Positions 22,217-30,143 of a DNA stretch of 64,000 nt are shown one piece after another. The stretch spans positions 146,384 through 210,383 of IMG/VR virus record IMGVR_UViG_3300037258_000590; one strand, written 5' to 3'. How positions within the stretch are numbered: the stretch's first letter is position 1; each line of letters starts with the position of its first letter. The position numbers and the translations under genes are program-made. The notes beneath the pieces were generated by a model, which was given only the letters and a program-made list of their open reading frames with translations, was not told the DNA's origin and did not search any database. This DNA comes from a virus.

Positions 22217-23185
22217 ATGACCATGAGAACTGACTCGCTAGCCGTCGCAGAGCACGAAGCACGAGCCTATGCAGCGTGGCTGATCGCGCACGGCTACCAC
22301 GAGGCCACCACATGGCGGTTCAGCACAGCGCTAAACAACTACGGGCTAGGCCACAGCCGCGCGATCTGTGCAACGGGCTACGCGGTCCGGTACGCGGGCA
22401 CGCTGGTCCGGGACAACGGCAGCACAGCGGAATACCCGACCGCGGGGGTCACGGTGTTCTGCCAGGATGATCAGCTGCCCATCAGCGAGCTGATCCAGGA
22501 CGGCCGTGCGCTGGCCGCGTTCAGCAGCGATTCGGGTGCCACAGACGCGTTCCTGAGCTACACACCGTACTACGTAGCCAGCTGGAACCCGCGCGAGACG
22601 GATCTCCAGCGGAATCCAGCGGTCAACCCGGGCACCCTCCCGCTGGTGATCCTGCATGAACTGACCCCTGGGATCGCCGGAGACGGGCCGATGCGGTTCT
22701 TCGACCTGCGGCTGGTCCCAGCCGGTGACCTGGCCACAGGTGACCGGGTGCGCGTCGTGTCGGGCACGCACGGCGGCCTGCAAGGCGTCATCACGCACCC
22801 TGACGCACGACGACCGATGGTGGAACTGGACCCGGTGTACGACCCGGCTGCGAACACCACCCGGCCATGGGGATCGCTGCACCAGGTCTCCCGGGCTGAC
22901 CTGGAGCCGGGTGATACGTGCGCGGACGGGCATGCGTTGCGGTGGGACGCGGAAAGCTACGCCACCCCGCGCTGGGTGCACGTCAGCGGTGCGGACCTGA
23001 TGACGTGCACCACGGTCATGGCCGATCCAGGCAGCCTGGCCCGCACGATGCCCGACTACGGCGACAACTGGCCAGCGAACCAGCCCGCCGCCTGCCGTCA
23101 GCACCCGGATTACTGCGTGAACTACCCGGACAACGATCACGGCCAGACCACCGCAATACCCTCGGCAGACGACATAGACGGCTAG
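22217..23185 (+). CDS. Hypothetical protein with KOW-like domain, 322 aa
   Basis: ATG 22217 or 22223 after GACAGGAGC. N-terminal ~160 residues alpha/beta with YAAWLIAHGYHEATTWRFST; then ATGDRVRVVSGTHGGLQGVI (about 174-193) is a clear KOW-type pattern (G-D-x-V-x-V-x-x-G-x-x-x-G-x-x-G); C-terminal part has CADG, CTTV, CRQHPDYC. KOW domains bind RNA or RNA polymerase-associated proteins, so a transcription or translation role is possible but not shown. Confidence 0.75.
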   Translation: MTMRTDSLAVAEHEARAYAAWLIAHGYHEATTWRFSTALNNYGLGHSRAICATGYAVRYAGTLVRDNGSTAEYPTAGVTVFCQDDQLPISELIQDGRALAAFSSDSGATDAFLSYTPYYVASWNPRETDLQRNPAVNPGTLPLVILHELTPGIAGDGPMRFFDLRLVPAGDLATGDRVRVVSGTHGGLQGVITHPDARRPMVELDPVYDPAANTTRPWGSLHQVSRADLEPGDTCADGHALRWDAESYATPRWVHVSGADLMTCTTVMADPGSLARTMPDYGDNWPANQPAACRQHPDYCVNYPDNDHGQTTAIPSADDIDG

Positions 23186-23347
23186 GCGTCGCATCCCGCG
23201 TAAGCGGGTTCGCAGGCCGGGCCTGGCCAGGCCCCCGTATCTCCTGCGCCTGCGCTGCGGCGCTGAGCAGAATATACGGGCTGAAAACGCAGCAGCCAGC
23301 GAAACTTCCAGCCAGTCAGGCAATCAGCACGACAGGAGACAGGCATC
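23186..23347 (+). other. Structured intergenic region with palindromes
   Basis: Contains CCCGCGTAAGCGGG, a perfect 16-bp palindrome GGGCCTGGCCAGGCCC (23219-23234) and a 7-bp pair CCCGTAT (23234-23240) / ATACGGG (23274-23280) enclosing GCGC-rich bases. It ends in a type-B leader (GCGAAACTTCCAGCC, GTCAGGCAATCAGCACGACA). It may terminate the upstream unit or encode a small RNA; no ORF or tRNA fits. Confidence 0.6.
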
Positions 23348-23857
23348 ATGCCAGCTGAGACATTCGATGAGTTCATGGCCCGGTACAACCCAGGCGGCAC
23401 GCACCCGGTCACCGAGATCACTGCGCCGCTCAGCGCGGAGCGGAACACGAGCCCGTTCGTCATCGTGCGGGCGGGCCGGTACACGGCAATCGTCAACCCG
23501 CTGCCATTCGAGGAATACCTGGATATCGACGTGCACTCGTTCGCAGACGGCCGGAAAGCAGCAGCCGGAGTGCTGGGCATGACGCAGGGACGCCGGGTCG
23601 CACTGCAGCCGACCGGGCTGACCAGCGCTGGAGCGCCAGCGGCCGGACTGGTCATCGTGCTGATCGGGGAGCAGGGCACCGAGCCGGTCGCGCAGACGCT
23701 GAACGTGAGCATCCCGCTCACCAGCACGATGCGCACGCCGGACGATCTGGCTGACGCGCTGCGGCAAATCGCCTCTGCGGTCCAGTCAGGAACCGGCACC
23801 GGCCAGATCCGCGGGAAGACGGGCAGCAGCGCGGGCAGCTTCGACATCACCGGCTGA
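23348..23857 (+). CDS. Hypothetical protein, 169 aa
   Basis: ATG after GACAGGAGACAGGCATC. Beta-rich alpha/beta protein (FVIVRAGRYTAIVNPLPFEE; LVIVLIGEQGTEPVAQTLNV) with a disordered Gly/Ser end. No motif recognised. Confidence 0.75.
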   Translation: MPAETFDEFMARYNPGGTHPVTEITAPLSAERNTSPFVIVRAGRYTAIVNPLPFEEYLDIDVHSFADGRKAAAGVLGMTQGRRVALQPTGLTSAGAPAAGLVIVLIGEQGTEPVAQTLNVSIPLTSTMRTPDDLADALRQIASAVQSGTGTGQIRGKTGSSAGSFDITG

Positions 23858-23882
23858 CACATCAGCAAGACAGGAGATCACC

Positions 23883-25025
23883 GTGGACAACACCCTCACC
23901 CTGGCTGACGCTGGCTCGCTGGCCGCGATCCTGCACGCAGCGCAGCGCAAGTCGGTCGTCGGGCGGCTAGCCCCAGACGGACAACCAGCATTGATCGGCA
24001 CGGCCCGGTACATCGGCTGTGTCTGGTCCCTGGCAGGGGGACGACCCGATTACGCGGCAGAGGCCGGCACGGACGTACTAGACATGAACCTGTACGTCCA
24101 GTCAGGCAGCGGTACCACCTGGATCTGGCCAGTGCGCCAGCTGATCGCGGAATCGCGCACCGACGCGTTCATCCCGGACTTCGACGTGGCGGCGTTCGAG
24201 GCGGCAGGCGGCCAGGCAGCAGTCCCGGCGTCGGTGGCCGCGTGGAAAACTAGCCAGCCCGTCCGGCCACCCTGCCAGCCGGATAACGCTGACCTGCGCA
24301 ACTGGCCGGCTGAAGACCTGCTCCGGCTCGCGCGGGCGGCCGGGCAGCTGTGGCACAGCACCGGGGGCAGTGATCCGCACGACGTGCTGAACGACAGGCA
24401 GCGCACGCTGTTCGATCGCGCAGCTGCCAGCTACCTGACGGCAGGGACGCCGGATGGCCGATCCGGGCTGAGCCCGGCGCACCCTGATCCTCATGCCGGA
24501 AAGCCGCTATTCGCGGCGGAATTGGCCACTGCGGCAGCAACCAGGCACCCGGACAGCACCGCAACTGCGCCGCTCGGCAGCCAGCCGTTCAAACGAGGCG
24601 ATGTCGTGGAATACGACCTGGCTACTGATAGCCAGCAGGTCACCGCGATCTTCGCCAGCTACCCGGATAACAATCCGGAAGCGGTGTACGCCCACGTCGT
24701 GCCTCTCGGCACGCGTGTCCGCGTGCAAATACGGCAGAGCTGTCTCCGGCACGCCGGCCCGGCGCTGATCAGCGCGGCGCGGTCCTGGGCGGCGGACTGC
24801 CAGTGGGAGGACATCAATTACGAGGAGGACACCGCGGGCCTATCTGACGGTCAGGTAGTACACGGCGTGAACGAGCACTATGCCGGCGGCTGGGAACAGT
24901 TCGTTCGCGACGGCAGTGAAACCCGTTCAGGCTGGTTATTCCCACTGGTCGGAACATCACCTGCGCCAGGTGAGATGCCCTTACCCGGCGCAGGCAGTAC
25001 CAGGTCACGAGACAGGAGCCAGTGA
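23883..25025 (+). CDS. Hypothetical protein, 380 aa, reading through a leader element
   Basis: GTG after GACAGGAGATCACC. N-terminal domain (LAAILHAAQRKSVVGRLAPD), Pro-rich middle, and a C-terminal KOW-like stretch (FKRGDVVEYDLATDSQQVTA). From about residue 345 the frame runs through a leader copy (TTCCCACTGGTCGGAAC ... CAGTACCAGGTCACGAGACA), ending ...STRSRDRSQ, so the original stop has been lost. The next gene's GACAGGAG lies inside this tail. Confidence 0.75.
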   Translation: MDNTLTLADAGSLAAILHAAQRKSVVGRLAPDGQPALIGTARYIGCVWSLAGGRPDYAAEAGTDVLDMNLYVQSGSGTTWIWPVRQLIAESRTDAFIPDFDVAAFEAAGGQAAVPASVAAWKTSQPVRPPCQPDNADLRNWPAEDLLRLARAAGQLWHSTGGSDPHDVLNDRQRTLFDRAAASYLTAGTPDGRSGLSPAHPDPHAGKPLFAAELATAAATRHPDSTATAPLGSQPFKRGDVVEYDLATDSQQVTAIFASYPDNNPEAVYAHVVPLGTRVRVQIRQSCLRHAGPALISAARSWAADCQWEDINYEEDTAGLSDGQVVHGVNEHYAGGWEQFVRDGSETRSGWLFPLVGTSPAPGEMPLPGAGSTRSRDRSQ

Positions 25026-25032
25026 TCATGAC

Positions 25033-25497
25033 ATGACCGGACGACGGAAAAAGCGCGGGGCGGTCTATCTGCTGTGCTGGGCCAAGACGCCGTACAAGCA
25101 CGCCGGGCACTATCTGGGTTTCGCCTACCCGGATGACCCGGCTCATGCCGATGAGAGCATCCTGGCTGAAGTCCGGGCAGCTCTGCACACCCGGGTCAGC
25201 TGCCGCTACCTGACAGCGGAACAGGCCGCCGGGGTGGCTGCCCGGATCGCCCAGCACCGTGCCGGGCACGGCGCCAGGCTGACGGCGGTCATCAGCACAG
25301 CAGGGATCGAATTCACGATCGTCCGGGTATGGGCCAGCGGGACCGAGGGAACCGAGAAGGCCCTGAAAGACCTGAACGACAGGCGCAGGCTATGCCCGCT
25401 GTGCACACCAGGCAGCCAGGCGGGCACGGTCATCACGCCGAAACGGTACCGGCGTGCTCGCTCGCGCAAGCCGGCACCGCAGGCTCTGGCCGCCTGA
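25033..25497 (+). CDS. GIY-YIG-like nuclease-fold protein, 154 aa
   Basis: ATG 25033 follows GACAGGAGCCAGTGATCATGA; an earlier ATG at 25028 stops at once. GAVYLLCWAKTPYKHAGHYL GFAY matches the variant GIY-YIG pattern (V-Y-L-L ... Y-K-H-A-x-H-Y-x-G) known in actinobacteria, followed by AQHRAGHGARLTAV, a late Glu (GTEKALKDL) and CPLC. The classical GIY and Arg/Glu residues are partly kept; nuclease activity is an inference. Role could be homing or DNA repair. Confidence 0.65.
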   Translation: MTGRRKKRGAVYLLCWAKTPYKHAGHYLGFAYPDDPAHADESILAEVRAALHTRVSCRYLTAEQAAGVAARIAQHRAGHGARLTAVISTAGIEFTIVRVWASGTEGTEKALKDLNDRRRLCPLCTPGSQAGTVITPKRYRRARSRKPAPQALAA

Positions 25498-25549
25498 ACC
25501 AGCGAAACTTCCGGCCAGTCAGGCAATCAGCACGACAGGAGAACCCGTC
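25498..25549 (+). promoter_or_regulatory. Type-B leader
   Basis: GCGAAACTTCCGGCCAGTCA GG, CAATCAGCACGACAGGAG before the ATG at 25550. Nearly identical to 23298-23340 and similar to 26111-26162, forming a second leader subtype. Confidence 0.6.
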
Positions 25550-26110
25550 ATGGCCACATGGTTCGTGATCAAGTTCGAAGGCAAACCCACTGAAGCCGAC
25601 TTTGCCCGGGTCGCTGAGCTAGCCGCCCAGGGTTACACCAGCGGCAAGCTGACCAATGAACCCGGCGCCGAGCGTGCTGAAAACGCAGCCTCCAGCTACT
25701 TCGCCGAGCCGCTTATGCACGGTGCGGCAAGGACTGCCATGGACGCGCAGCAGCGGCGTTTCCGTCACTTCACCCAAGATCAGCTCACGACGTGGCTGCG
25801 CCGGCGCGGCCTGGATGTCAGGTGCACCGACCCGGCCACGCTGCGGGCGGCGGCTGGCATCGCGGTCGAGGCGCTGCGGCGCTGTCAGGCCACGGCCGGC
25901 AGTGAGAACCCGCCTGCCTGGCAGGCCGAGGTGCTGTTTACCGGAGATGCCCGGAGAACGACGTTCTACTACCACGAACCAGCCGAACTGGCCAAAGGGA
26001 TTACCGCGCTGCGCAATGACCTGGCCGCTGGCGTGATAGCCGAGCTGAGGGTAAGCAGCCCTGACAGCAAGGTCATCTTCGACAGCACAACCAGCAGCGG
26101 CAAGCAGTAG
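25550..26110 (+). CDS. Hypothetical protein, 186 aa
   Basis: ATG after GACAGGAGAACCCGTC. N-terminal ATWFVIKFEGKPTEADFARV, central LTTWLRRRGLDVRCTDPATL, and a C-terminal beta segment. The lysine/aromatic pattern suggests a soluble alpha/beta protein. Unrecognised. Confidence 0.75.
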   Translation: MATWFVIKFEGKPTEADFARVAELAAQGYTSGKLTNEPGAERAENAASSYFAEPLMHGAARTAMDAQQRRFRHFTQDQLTTWLRRRGLDVRCTDPATLRAAAGIAVEALRRCQATAGSENPPAWQAEVLFTGDARRTTFYYHEPAELAKGITALRNDLAAGVIAELRVSSPDSKVIFDSTTSSGKQ

Positions 26111-26162
26111 CCGGCAAAACTTCCCGCCAGCCGGGCAATTCAATGCGACAGGAGCACTGCCC
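26111..26162 (+). promoter_or_regulatory. Type-B leader (diverged)
   Basis: GGCAAAACTTCCCGCCAGCC, GGGCAATTCAATGCGACAGGAG (in two pieces) before ATG 26163. Confidence 0.5.
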
Positions 26163-27056
26163 ATGACTGCATACAGCTCGTACATCTTCCGGATGCCGGA
26201 AGGCTGCCCGTACCTGGATTTCACCAGCCTGAAAGCGTACATCCGCGCCGCGTACAACAGCGAGGGCCTGCATTTCACCGACCATGCGGAGATCGGCACG
26301 ACCGTCCGTGTCGTCTGGCACGGCAGCCGGCGCCCCCGCCTGGAACTGCCGCCATCTATAGCGTTCGAGCTGTACGGCTTCACCGCGGCGGAGATCTACC
26401 CGGACCGGGTGGGGTTCGCGGCGGCCGATGACCCGCACATGGCGACGACCGCGTGGCTGAGCAGGATCGTCTACGACAACGCGATCGGTCATGGTGTCAG
26501 CCGGGTCCGGCGCCGGAAGGCGGACGGCGAAGGGCCGCCGATTGCGCGCGGCCACGCTGGCCTGCTGGTGATCGACGGGAACCGGGATAAGCTGGTTACC
26601 GGCCAGTCCTACCCGGTGGGCGACATCGAGAGCCAGCGGCGCAAGGATGCTGAACAGCAGACCGCGCGGGCTGCTGCGCGCGAACGCTACGCTGAGGAGT
26701 CCCGGCAGCGGGAAGCGCTGAAAACCTGGCGGCACCCGCAGTACGGCTGGCTCTACGCGGTCGAGGAACACCACCTGGATCACGGCTACCACTGGCGTGT
26801 CATGGACAGTACGTTCTGCGACACGATCGGCTATATCCGGGACTGCAGGGTCGGCCCTGGGCAGCCAGCGCATCAGGCGTCTCCGTACCCGGGCAGCAAG
26901 ATCCCGCTGCTCACGACTCTCGCAGGCGGGGATGCCGCGTGGCTCCCGGTGTTCACTGCCTTCGCGGGCGGCGCAGATCACCGCCAGGACGCGCTAGGCA
27001 CCTTCTGCACGATAGCCGAAGCACTGGCCGCCATAGCCGGTGCGCAGCCAGCCTGA
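26163..27056 (+). CDS. Hypothetical protein, 297 aa
   Basis: ATG after GACAGGAGCACTGCCC. N-terminal alpha/beta domain (YIRAAYNSEGLHFTDHAEIG), a helical linker (RRKDAEQQTARAAARERYAE), then an aromatic C-terminal domain (GWLYAVEEHHLDHGYHWRVM) with several His and Asp. The His/Asp cluster might bind metal, but no known family fits. Confidence 0.75.
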   Translation: MTAYSSYIFRMPEGCPYLDFTSLKAYIRAAYNSEGLHFTDHAEIGTTVRVVWHGSRRPRLELPPSIAFELYGFTAAEIYPDRVGFAAADDPHMATTAWLSRIVYDNAIGHGVSRVRRRKADGEGPPIARGHAGLLVIDGNRDKLVTGQSYPVGDIESQRRKDAEQQTARAAARERYAEESRQREALKTWRHPQYGWLYAVEEHHLDHGYHWRVMDSTFCDTIGYIRDCRVGPGQPAHQASPYPGSKIPLLTTLAGGDAAWLPVFTAFAGGADHRQDALGTFCTIAEALAAIAGAQPA

Positions 27057-27107
27057 TGCCCGCGGCGGTCGCCGTGGCTAGTACCGAGGGAACACGAAAG
27101 GCAGCGC

Positions 27108-27284
27108 ATGAACGAGGCAAGAACCTACGGAACCGTCACCGACTACACGACCGGCGCGGCCCTTCGCCCGGCCACGGCCAGCGAACTGGCGCGCACCGAG
27201 GCCAAGATGGCCTCCGGCGACTCCGACGCCTGCACAGGTGCGTGGCGCGACGCTGACGGGCGCATCGTCTTTGTCGATGCCTGA
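27108..27284 (+). CDS. Hypothetical protein, 58 aa
   Basis: ATG after GAAAGGCAGCGC. Reads MNEARTYGTVTDYTTGAALR on to RDADGRIVFVDA; even composition and codon pattern like neighbours. Unknown. Confidence 0.65.
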   Translation: MNEARTYGTVTDYTTGAALRPATASELARTEAKMASGDSDACTGAWRDADGRIVFVDA

Positions 27285-27309
27285 ACACCTGGCCGGAAGA
27301 GGCAAACCC

Positions 27310-27639
27310 GTGACTGACGTCCCCGGCACCCCGTCGCTAGCGGCATGGGATGAGCAGCTGATCGCGCGTGCGGAGGAGCTGGCGGCGTGCGAAGATGCGG
27401 CGCAGATCCTGGCCTTCTACCGCCGGGCATACGGTGACGAGCACGCGGAGCTGCTAAGCCGCACGCCGTATCCAGCCGCGTTCGGACGGCTGGCCGGGAT
27501 GACGCAGACGCTGACCGGGATCATCCGCGGGTTTCAGCGTGAGCGAGCTGCCGGAGAACACTACGGGCCGGCCGCGGATGCCGCCACGGCCGGCCCGGCT
27601 GCGAACGCCCTGCCGCATCCAGGTCACGGACAGGAGTAA
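27310..27639 (+). CDS. Hypothetical helical protein, 109 aa
   Basis: GTG 27310 after GGAAGAGGCAAACCC (ATG 27277 overlapping the previous stop is an alternative). Helical, with acidic and aromatic residues (EQLIARAEELAACEDAAQIL AFYRRA). Unrecognised. Confidence 0.7.
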   Translation: MTDVPGTPSLAAWDEQLIARAEELAACEDAAQILAFYRRAYGDEHAELLSRTPYPAAFGRLAGMTQTLTGIIRGFQRERAAGEHYGPAADAATAGPAANALPHPGHGQE

Positions 27640-27718
27640 GCGACCCGGGCGCCTGGCAGGCGCATCCCACGATAACAGCAGCCGTACGGCTGGCATGCCC
27701 GTAACAGAGGAGAACATC

Positions 27719-27913
27719 ATGGACAAGCTGATCGCCCGCGTAGCAGAGCTGACGTCGGAAGGCATCTACGAGCCCGGCCAGTACACGAGACAAGGCGGCC
27801 TGTCGGCAAGCGCGCTGACAACGCACACCGATGGCAGCATGAGTTTCTCGGTGTTTACAACGTTCCCGAACATGGACCGGGAAACCGTCAAGGTCACTAT
27901 CAGCCGTCCGTGA
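27719..27913 (+). CDS. Hypothetical protein, 64 aa
   Basis: ATG after AGAGGAGAACATC. N-terminal helix (KLIARVAELTSEGIYEPGQY) then strands (MSFSVFTTFPNMDRETVKVT). Small alpha/beta; unknown. Confidence 0.7.
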   Translation: MDKLIARVAELTSEGIYEPGQYTRQGGLSASALTTHTDGSMSFSVFTTFPNMDRETVKVTISRP

Positions 27914-27996
27914 CCTGAGCGGCCCGAACGTTACTTTCAGCCCGGCGTGCGGGCGTCAGCCGCATCGTCTTCCGAGCCAAGAACTAGGAGGTCCAA

Positions 27997-28362
27997 ATGA
28001 GCGGATGCTACGAAGCGCGGGACGGTTCTGTCTGGCGTGACGGGGAAATCATCCTGACCCTGGCCGGGGCAGGCTGGGAGGCCGCGGATGCGGTTGCCTC
28101 AGCCCTGCGCAACGAGCGCGTGAAGACGGCTGAGGCAATCGCGGACATGATCCGGCACGAGCGCAACGGCCTTGACAACGAGGATCAGGCGTCTGTCACG
28201 CCCGGCTGGATGAGCCACGCACGGGCCAGGAAATGGCGTGACCAGGACCGGGCCAAGATCAGCGGTTACCGGATTGCGCTGAGCTACGCGCTCGGATACC
28301 CAATGGACTTCAGCAAGACCGACGCGTTCATCGACAAGAAAGACTACTGGGAGGCGCTGTGA
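27997..28362 (+). CDS. Hypothetical helical protein, 121 aa
   Basis: ATG after ACTAGGAGGTCCAA (strong ribosome site). Mostly helical (AADAVASALRNERVKTAEAI) with a charged middle; stop overlaps the next GTG. Unrecognised. Confidence 0.75.
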   Translation: MSGCYEARDGSVWRDGEIILTLAGAGWEAADAVASALRNERVKTAEAIADMIRHERNGLDNEDQASVTPGWMSHARARKWRDQDRAKISGYRIALSYALGYPMDFSKTDAFIDKKDYWEAL

Positions 28363-28580
28363 GCAAGGACAGCGGGCCGGTCATGCCCCTAGAGCAAAGG
28401 TGCGTCAGGCCGGGTCGCTGGGTCATCGAAGGCTGGGATGTGCGCAAGGAGGCGAAGCACCCGCATTACGGCTACTGGGTGGCCCGCCGGTTCGGCGAAG
28501 TTTTCGAGCAGCGCACCCTGGCCGGCGTGCGAGAAGAAGTCCGGGAGCGGAGGGACGATCATGACCCTGCTGGATACTGA
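28359..28580 (+). CDS. Hypothetical protein, 73 aa; paralogue of 36819-37028
   Basis: GTG by overlap. VMPLEQRCVRPGRWVIEGWD recurs as VMPLEQRCLYPGRWIIEGYG in the 69-aa protein at 36819, so these are duplicates of one small gene. Basic residues and conserved Trp and Cys suggest a compact domain; unknown role. Confidence 0.75.
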   Translation: MSKDSGPVMPLEQRCVRPGRWVIEGWDVRKEAKHPHYGYWVARRFGEVFEQRTLAGVREEVRERRDDHDPAGY

Positions 28581-28866
28581 ACAGGCAGCGGCCGGCCTGC
28601 GTACCGGGTTCACGGCCACGTTTCCGTGCCACGCCTACGCTGTCCAGTTCCTGGAAGCCATGGCGGGAAACACGCAGGTCACGAGCACCCGGCTCAACCG
28701 GCGGAATGGCCGCGTGGTGTCTTTCGAAGCGCCAGCGGGCAGCCGGGGTGACCTGGCCAGGATTATCGGCGACATCGGGTCCACGCCTGGCGATGCTGAC
28801 GGCTCGCACACGGCATACCTGGACGAGGAGGCGTGTGCGCCGCCAGATGGCTGCCTCCGAAGGTGA
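28561..28866 (+). CDS. Hypothetical protein, 101 aa
   Basis: ATG after GGAGGGACGATC, overlapping the preceding gene by 20 bases. Alpha/beta (FPCHAYAVQFLEAMAGNTQV), ends with EEACAPPDGCLRR. Unrecognised. Confidence 0.7.
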   Translation: MTLLDTEQAAAGLRTGFTATFPCHAYAVQFLEAMAGNTQVTSTRLNRRNGRVVSFEAPAGSRGDLARIIGDIGSTPGDADGSHTAYLDEEACAPPDGCLRR

Positions 28867-28914
28867 CGTATCCCCGGCCCCAGGCCGCCACGCAAGTTTC
28901 CTAGCGCTGACCTG

Positions 28915-28990
28915 GCGTTAAACGCGTGCGGCCTAGGCCGGAGTTGCGCGATATGTATACGCCATGAGACAATACTCATACGAGACAGGA
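28915..28990 (+). promoter_or_regulatory. Candidate promoter/operator region
   Basis: Palindromes GCGTTAAACGC (28915-28925) and GGCCTAGGCC (28930-28939), then TTGCGCGATATGTATACG with the -10-like TATGTA, and an inverted repeat ATGAG (28964-28968) / CTCAT (28975-28979). GACAGGAGACC precedes ATG 29001. AT content is locally high. TGTATACGC recurs near 56327. Assignment as a promoter is inferred. Confidence 0.5.
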
Positions 28991-29000
28991 GACCGCCAGC

Positions 29001-29348
29001 ATGACTACGACGACTCCGGCTGAGATCAGGGAAAAGATCGATCGCGCATTGCGTGACCGTGCCATCGGCATACGGCACGAAGCCGCACTGCGCGGCAATT
29101 CCGGCGAGCACAACGCGGCGTACCGCGCTAGCCTGCGTGCCGAGGCGCAGCTCTGCGAAGACCTCGCGCACGTTGTAGCGCACACGGACCCGCAGCGGCT
29201 GGCGCAGGCACTGGATACGGGCAAGCCAGACCAGATTCCTGCGTGGCTGGCCTACGCGGGCGTGCCGCTGGACCAGATCCCGGACGACGGCCAGCGTGCC
29301 GCCGTGCGGGCGCATCGTGCAATCGCAGCAGACTCCGGGCCGTCATGA
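29001..29348 (+). CDS. Hypothetical protein, 115 aa, with shared C-terminal module
   Basis: ATG after GACAGGAGACCGCCAGC. Helical N-terminus (EIREKIDRALRDRAIGIRHE), then the LAYAGVPLDQIPDDGQRAAV module also ending the 4742-5206 protein. Stop overlaps the next ATG. Unknown role. Confidence 0.75.
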   Translation: MTTTTPAEIREKIDRALRDRAIGIRHEAALRGNSGEHNAAYRASLRAEAQLCEDLAHVVAHTDPQRLAQALDTGKPDQIPAWLAYAGVPLDQIPDDGQRAAVRAHRAIAADSGPS

Positions 29349-29410
29349 GGAAATCGCCGTACATCACGCGTGCCTTCCGGTCAGACGAACCAGGAGCCCC
29401 ACGGCCATGA
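29345..29410 (+). CDS. Tiny protein, 21 aa
   Basis: Overlaps both neighbours by ATGA (start 29345, stop at 29408-29410). Reads MRKSPYITRAFRSDEPGAPR then P. The double overlap argues for translation even at this size; function unknown. Confidence 0.45.
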   Translation: MRKSPYITRAFRSDEPGAPRP

Positions 29411-29829
29411 CTCAGGCAATTTCACCTAGCGCCATTACTCCTGGCCTGCCGTGCCGTACCTGCCAGGGAGCGTCGTTCTTCGATCGTGAGATAGGCAGCG
29501 CATGCCCGGCGTGCGGTGGCCGCGGCCAGGGTTCGGCGGTGCTGCTGCCATTCAGCTGCCTGGCTGAGATCACGCCCGGACTGGCGGGCTGGGCCTGGAC
29601 GATCCTGTGCGAGGGAACCCCAGTCGACGGCGGCGTCCGGGCCACTGAGGAAGCCGCCTTGGCGGCCGTAGCCGGATGGGCCGCAGCGGATAAGGCCCGG
29701 AAGGCAGACGCGATAACAGCGGAGATCCTGTCCGACGCTATCAGCGCACTCGGATTCACCGAGCAGGCGTTCGCTGCCGCGTTCGCGGCGGTGGCGTTGT
29801 CGAGTGCATTTCAAGAGGAGGAAAGCTGA
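29407..29829 (+). CDS. DnaJ-type zinc-finger protein, 140 aa
   Basis: CRTCQGASFFDREIGSACPA with CGGRGQG gives the C-x-x-C-x-G ... C-x-x-C-x-G-x-G spacing of a DnaJ-type zinc finger (about residues 16-41). No J domain, so it is not a chaperone itself; it may bind unfolded protein or act in assembly. C-terminal helical half is Ala-rich. ATG overlaps the previous tiny ORF. Confidence 0.75.
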   Translation: MTQAISPSAITPGLPCRTCQGASFFDREIGSACPACGGRGQGSAVLLPFSCLAEITPGLAGWAWTILCEGTPVDGGVRATEEAALAAVAGWAAADKARKADAITAEILSDAISALGFTEQAFAAAFAAVALSSAFQEEES

Positions 29830-29830
29830 C

Positions 29831-30079
29831 ATGACGGTCGAGCACCGTGAACACCGCGAGCTGAAGGTTAATCCTGAAGGGGTGGAGGATGTGCTGCCGC
29901 GTACGTTCCGGCTGGACGCATTCACGGCCGCGCAGCGCCGGGACGGCCGCCAGAGAACATGGCTGGACGAGACCCCGCGCCAGCGGACCACACTGGCTGA
30001 AGGGATCACCCGTCCGGAAGCCGTAGACCTGATCAGCCAGCTGGCGGACTGGCTGGCCTGGGACGGGAAAAACGGCTGA
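29831..30079 (+). CDS. Hypothetical protein, 82 aa
   Basis: ATG after GAGGAGGAAAGCTGAC. Polar and helical, ends in DLISQLADWLAWDGKNG. Its strong ribosome site and position before the ATPase suggest a shared transcript. Unknown. Confidence 0.75.
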   Translation: MTVEHREHRELKVNPEGVEDVLPRTFRLDAFTAAQRRDGRQRTWLDETPRQRTTLAEGITRPEAVDLISQLADWLAWDGKNG

Positions 30080-30143
30080 CCCGCCGCTGGCAATGCCGGG
30101 CCAGCACGAGAACACGCAAGACACGCAGACAGGAGAAGCATTC

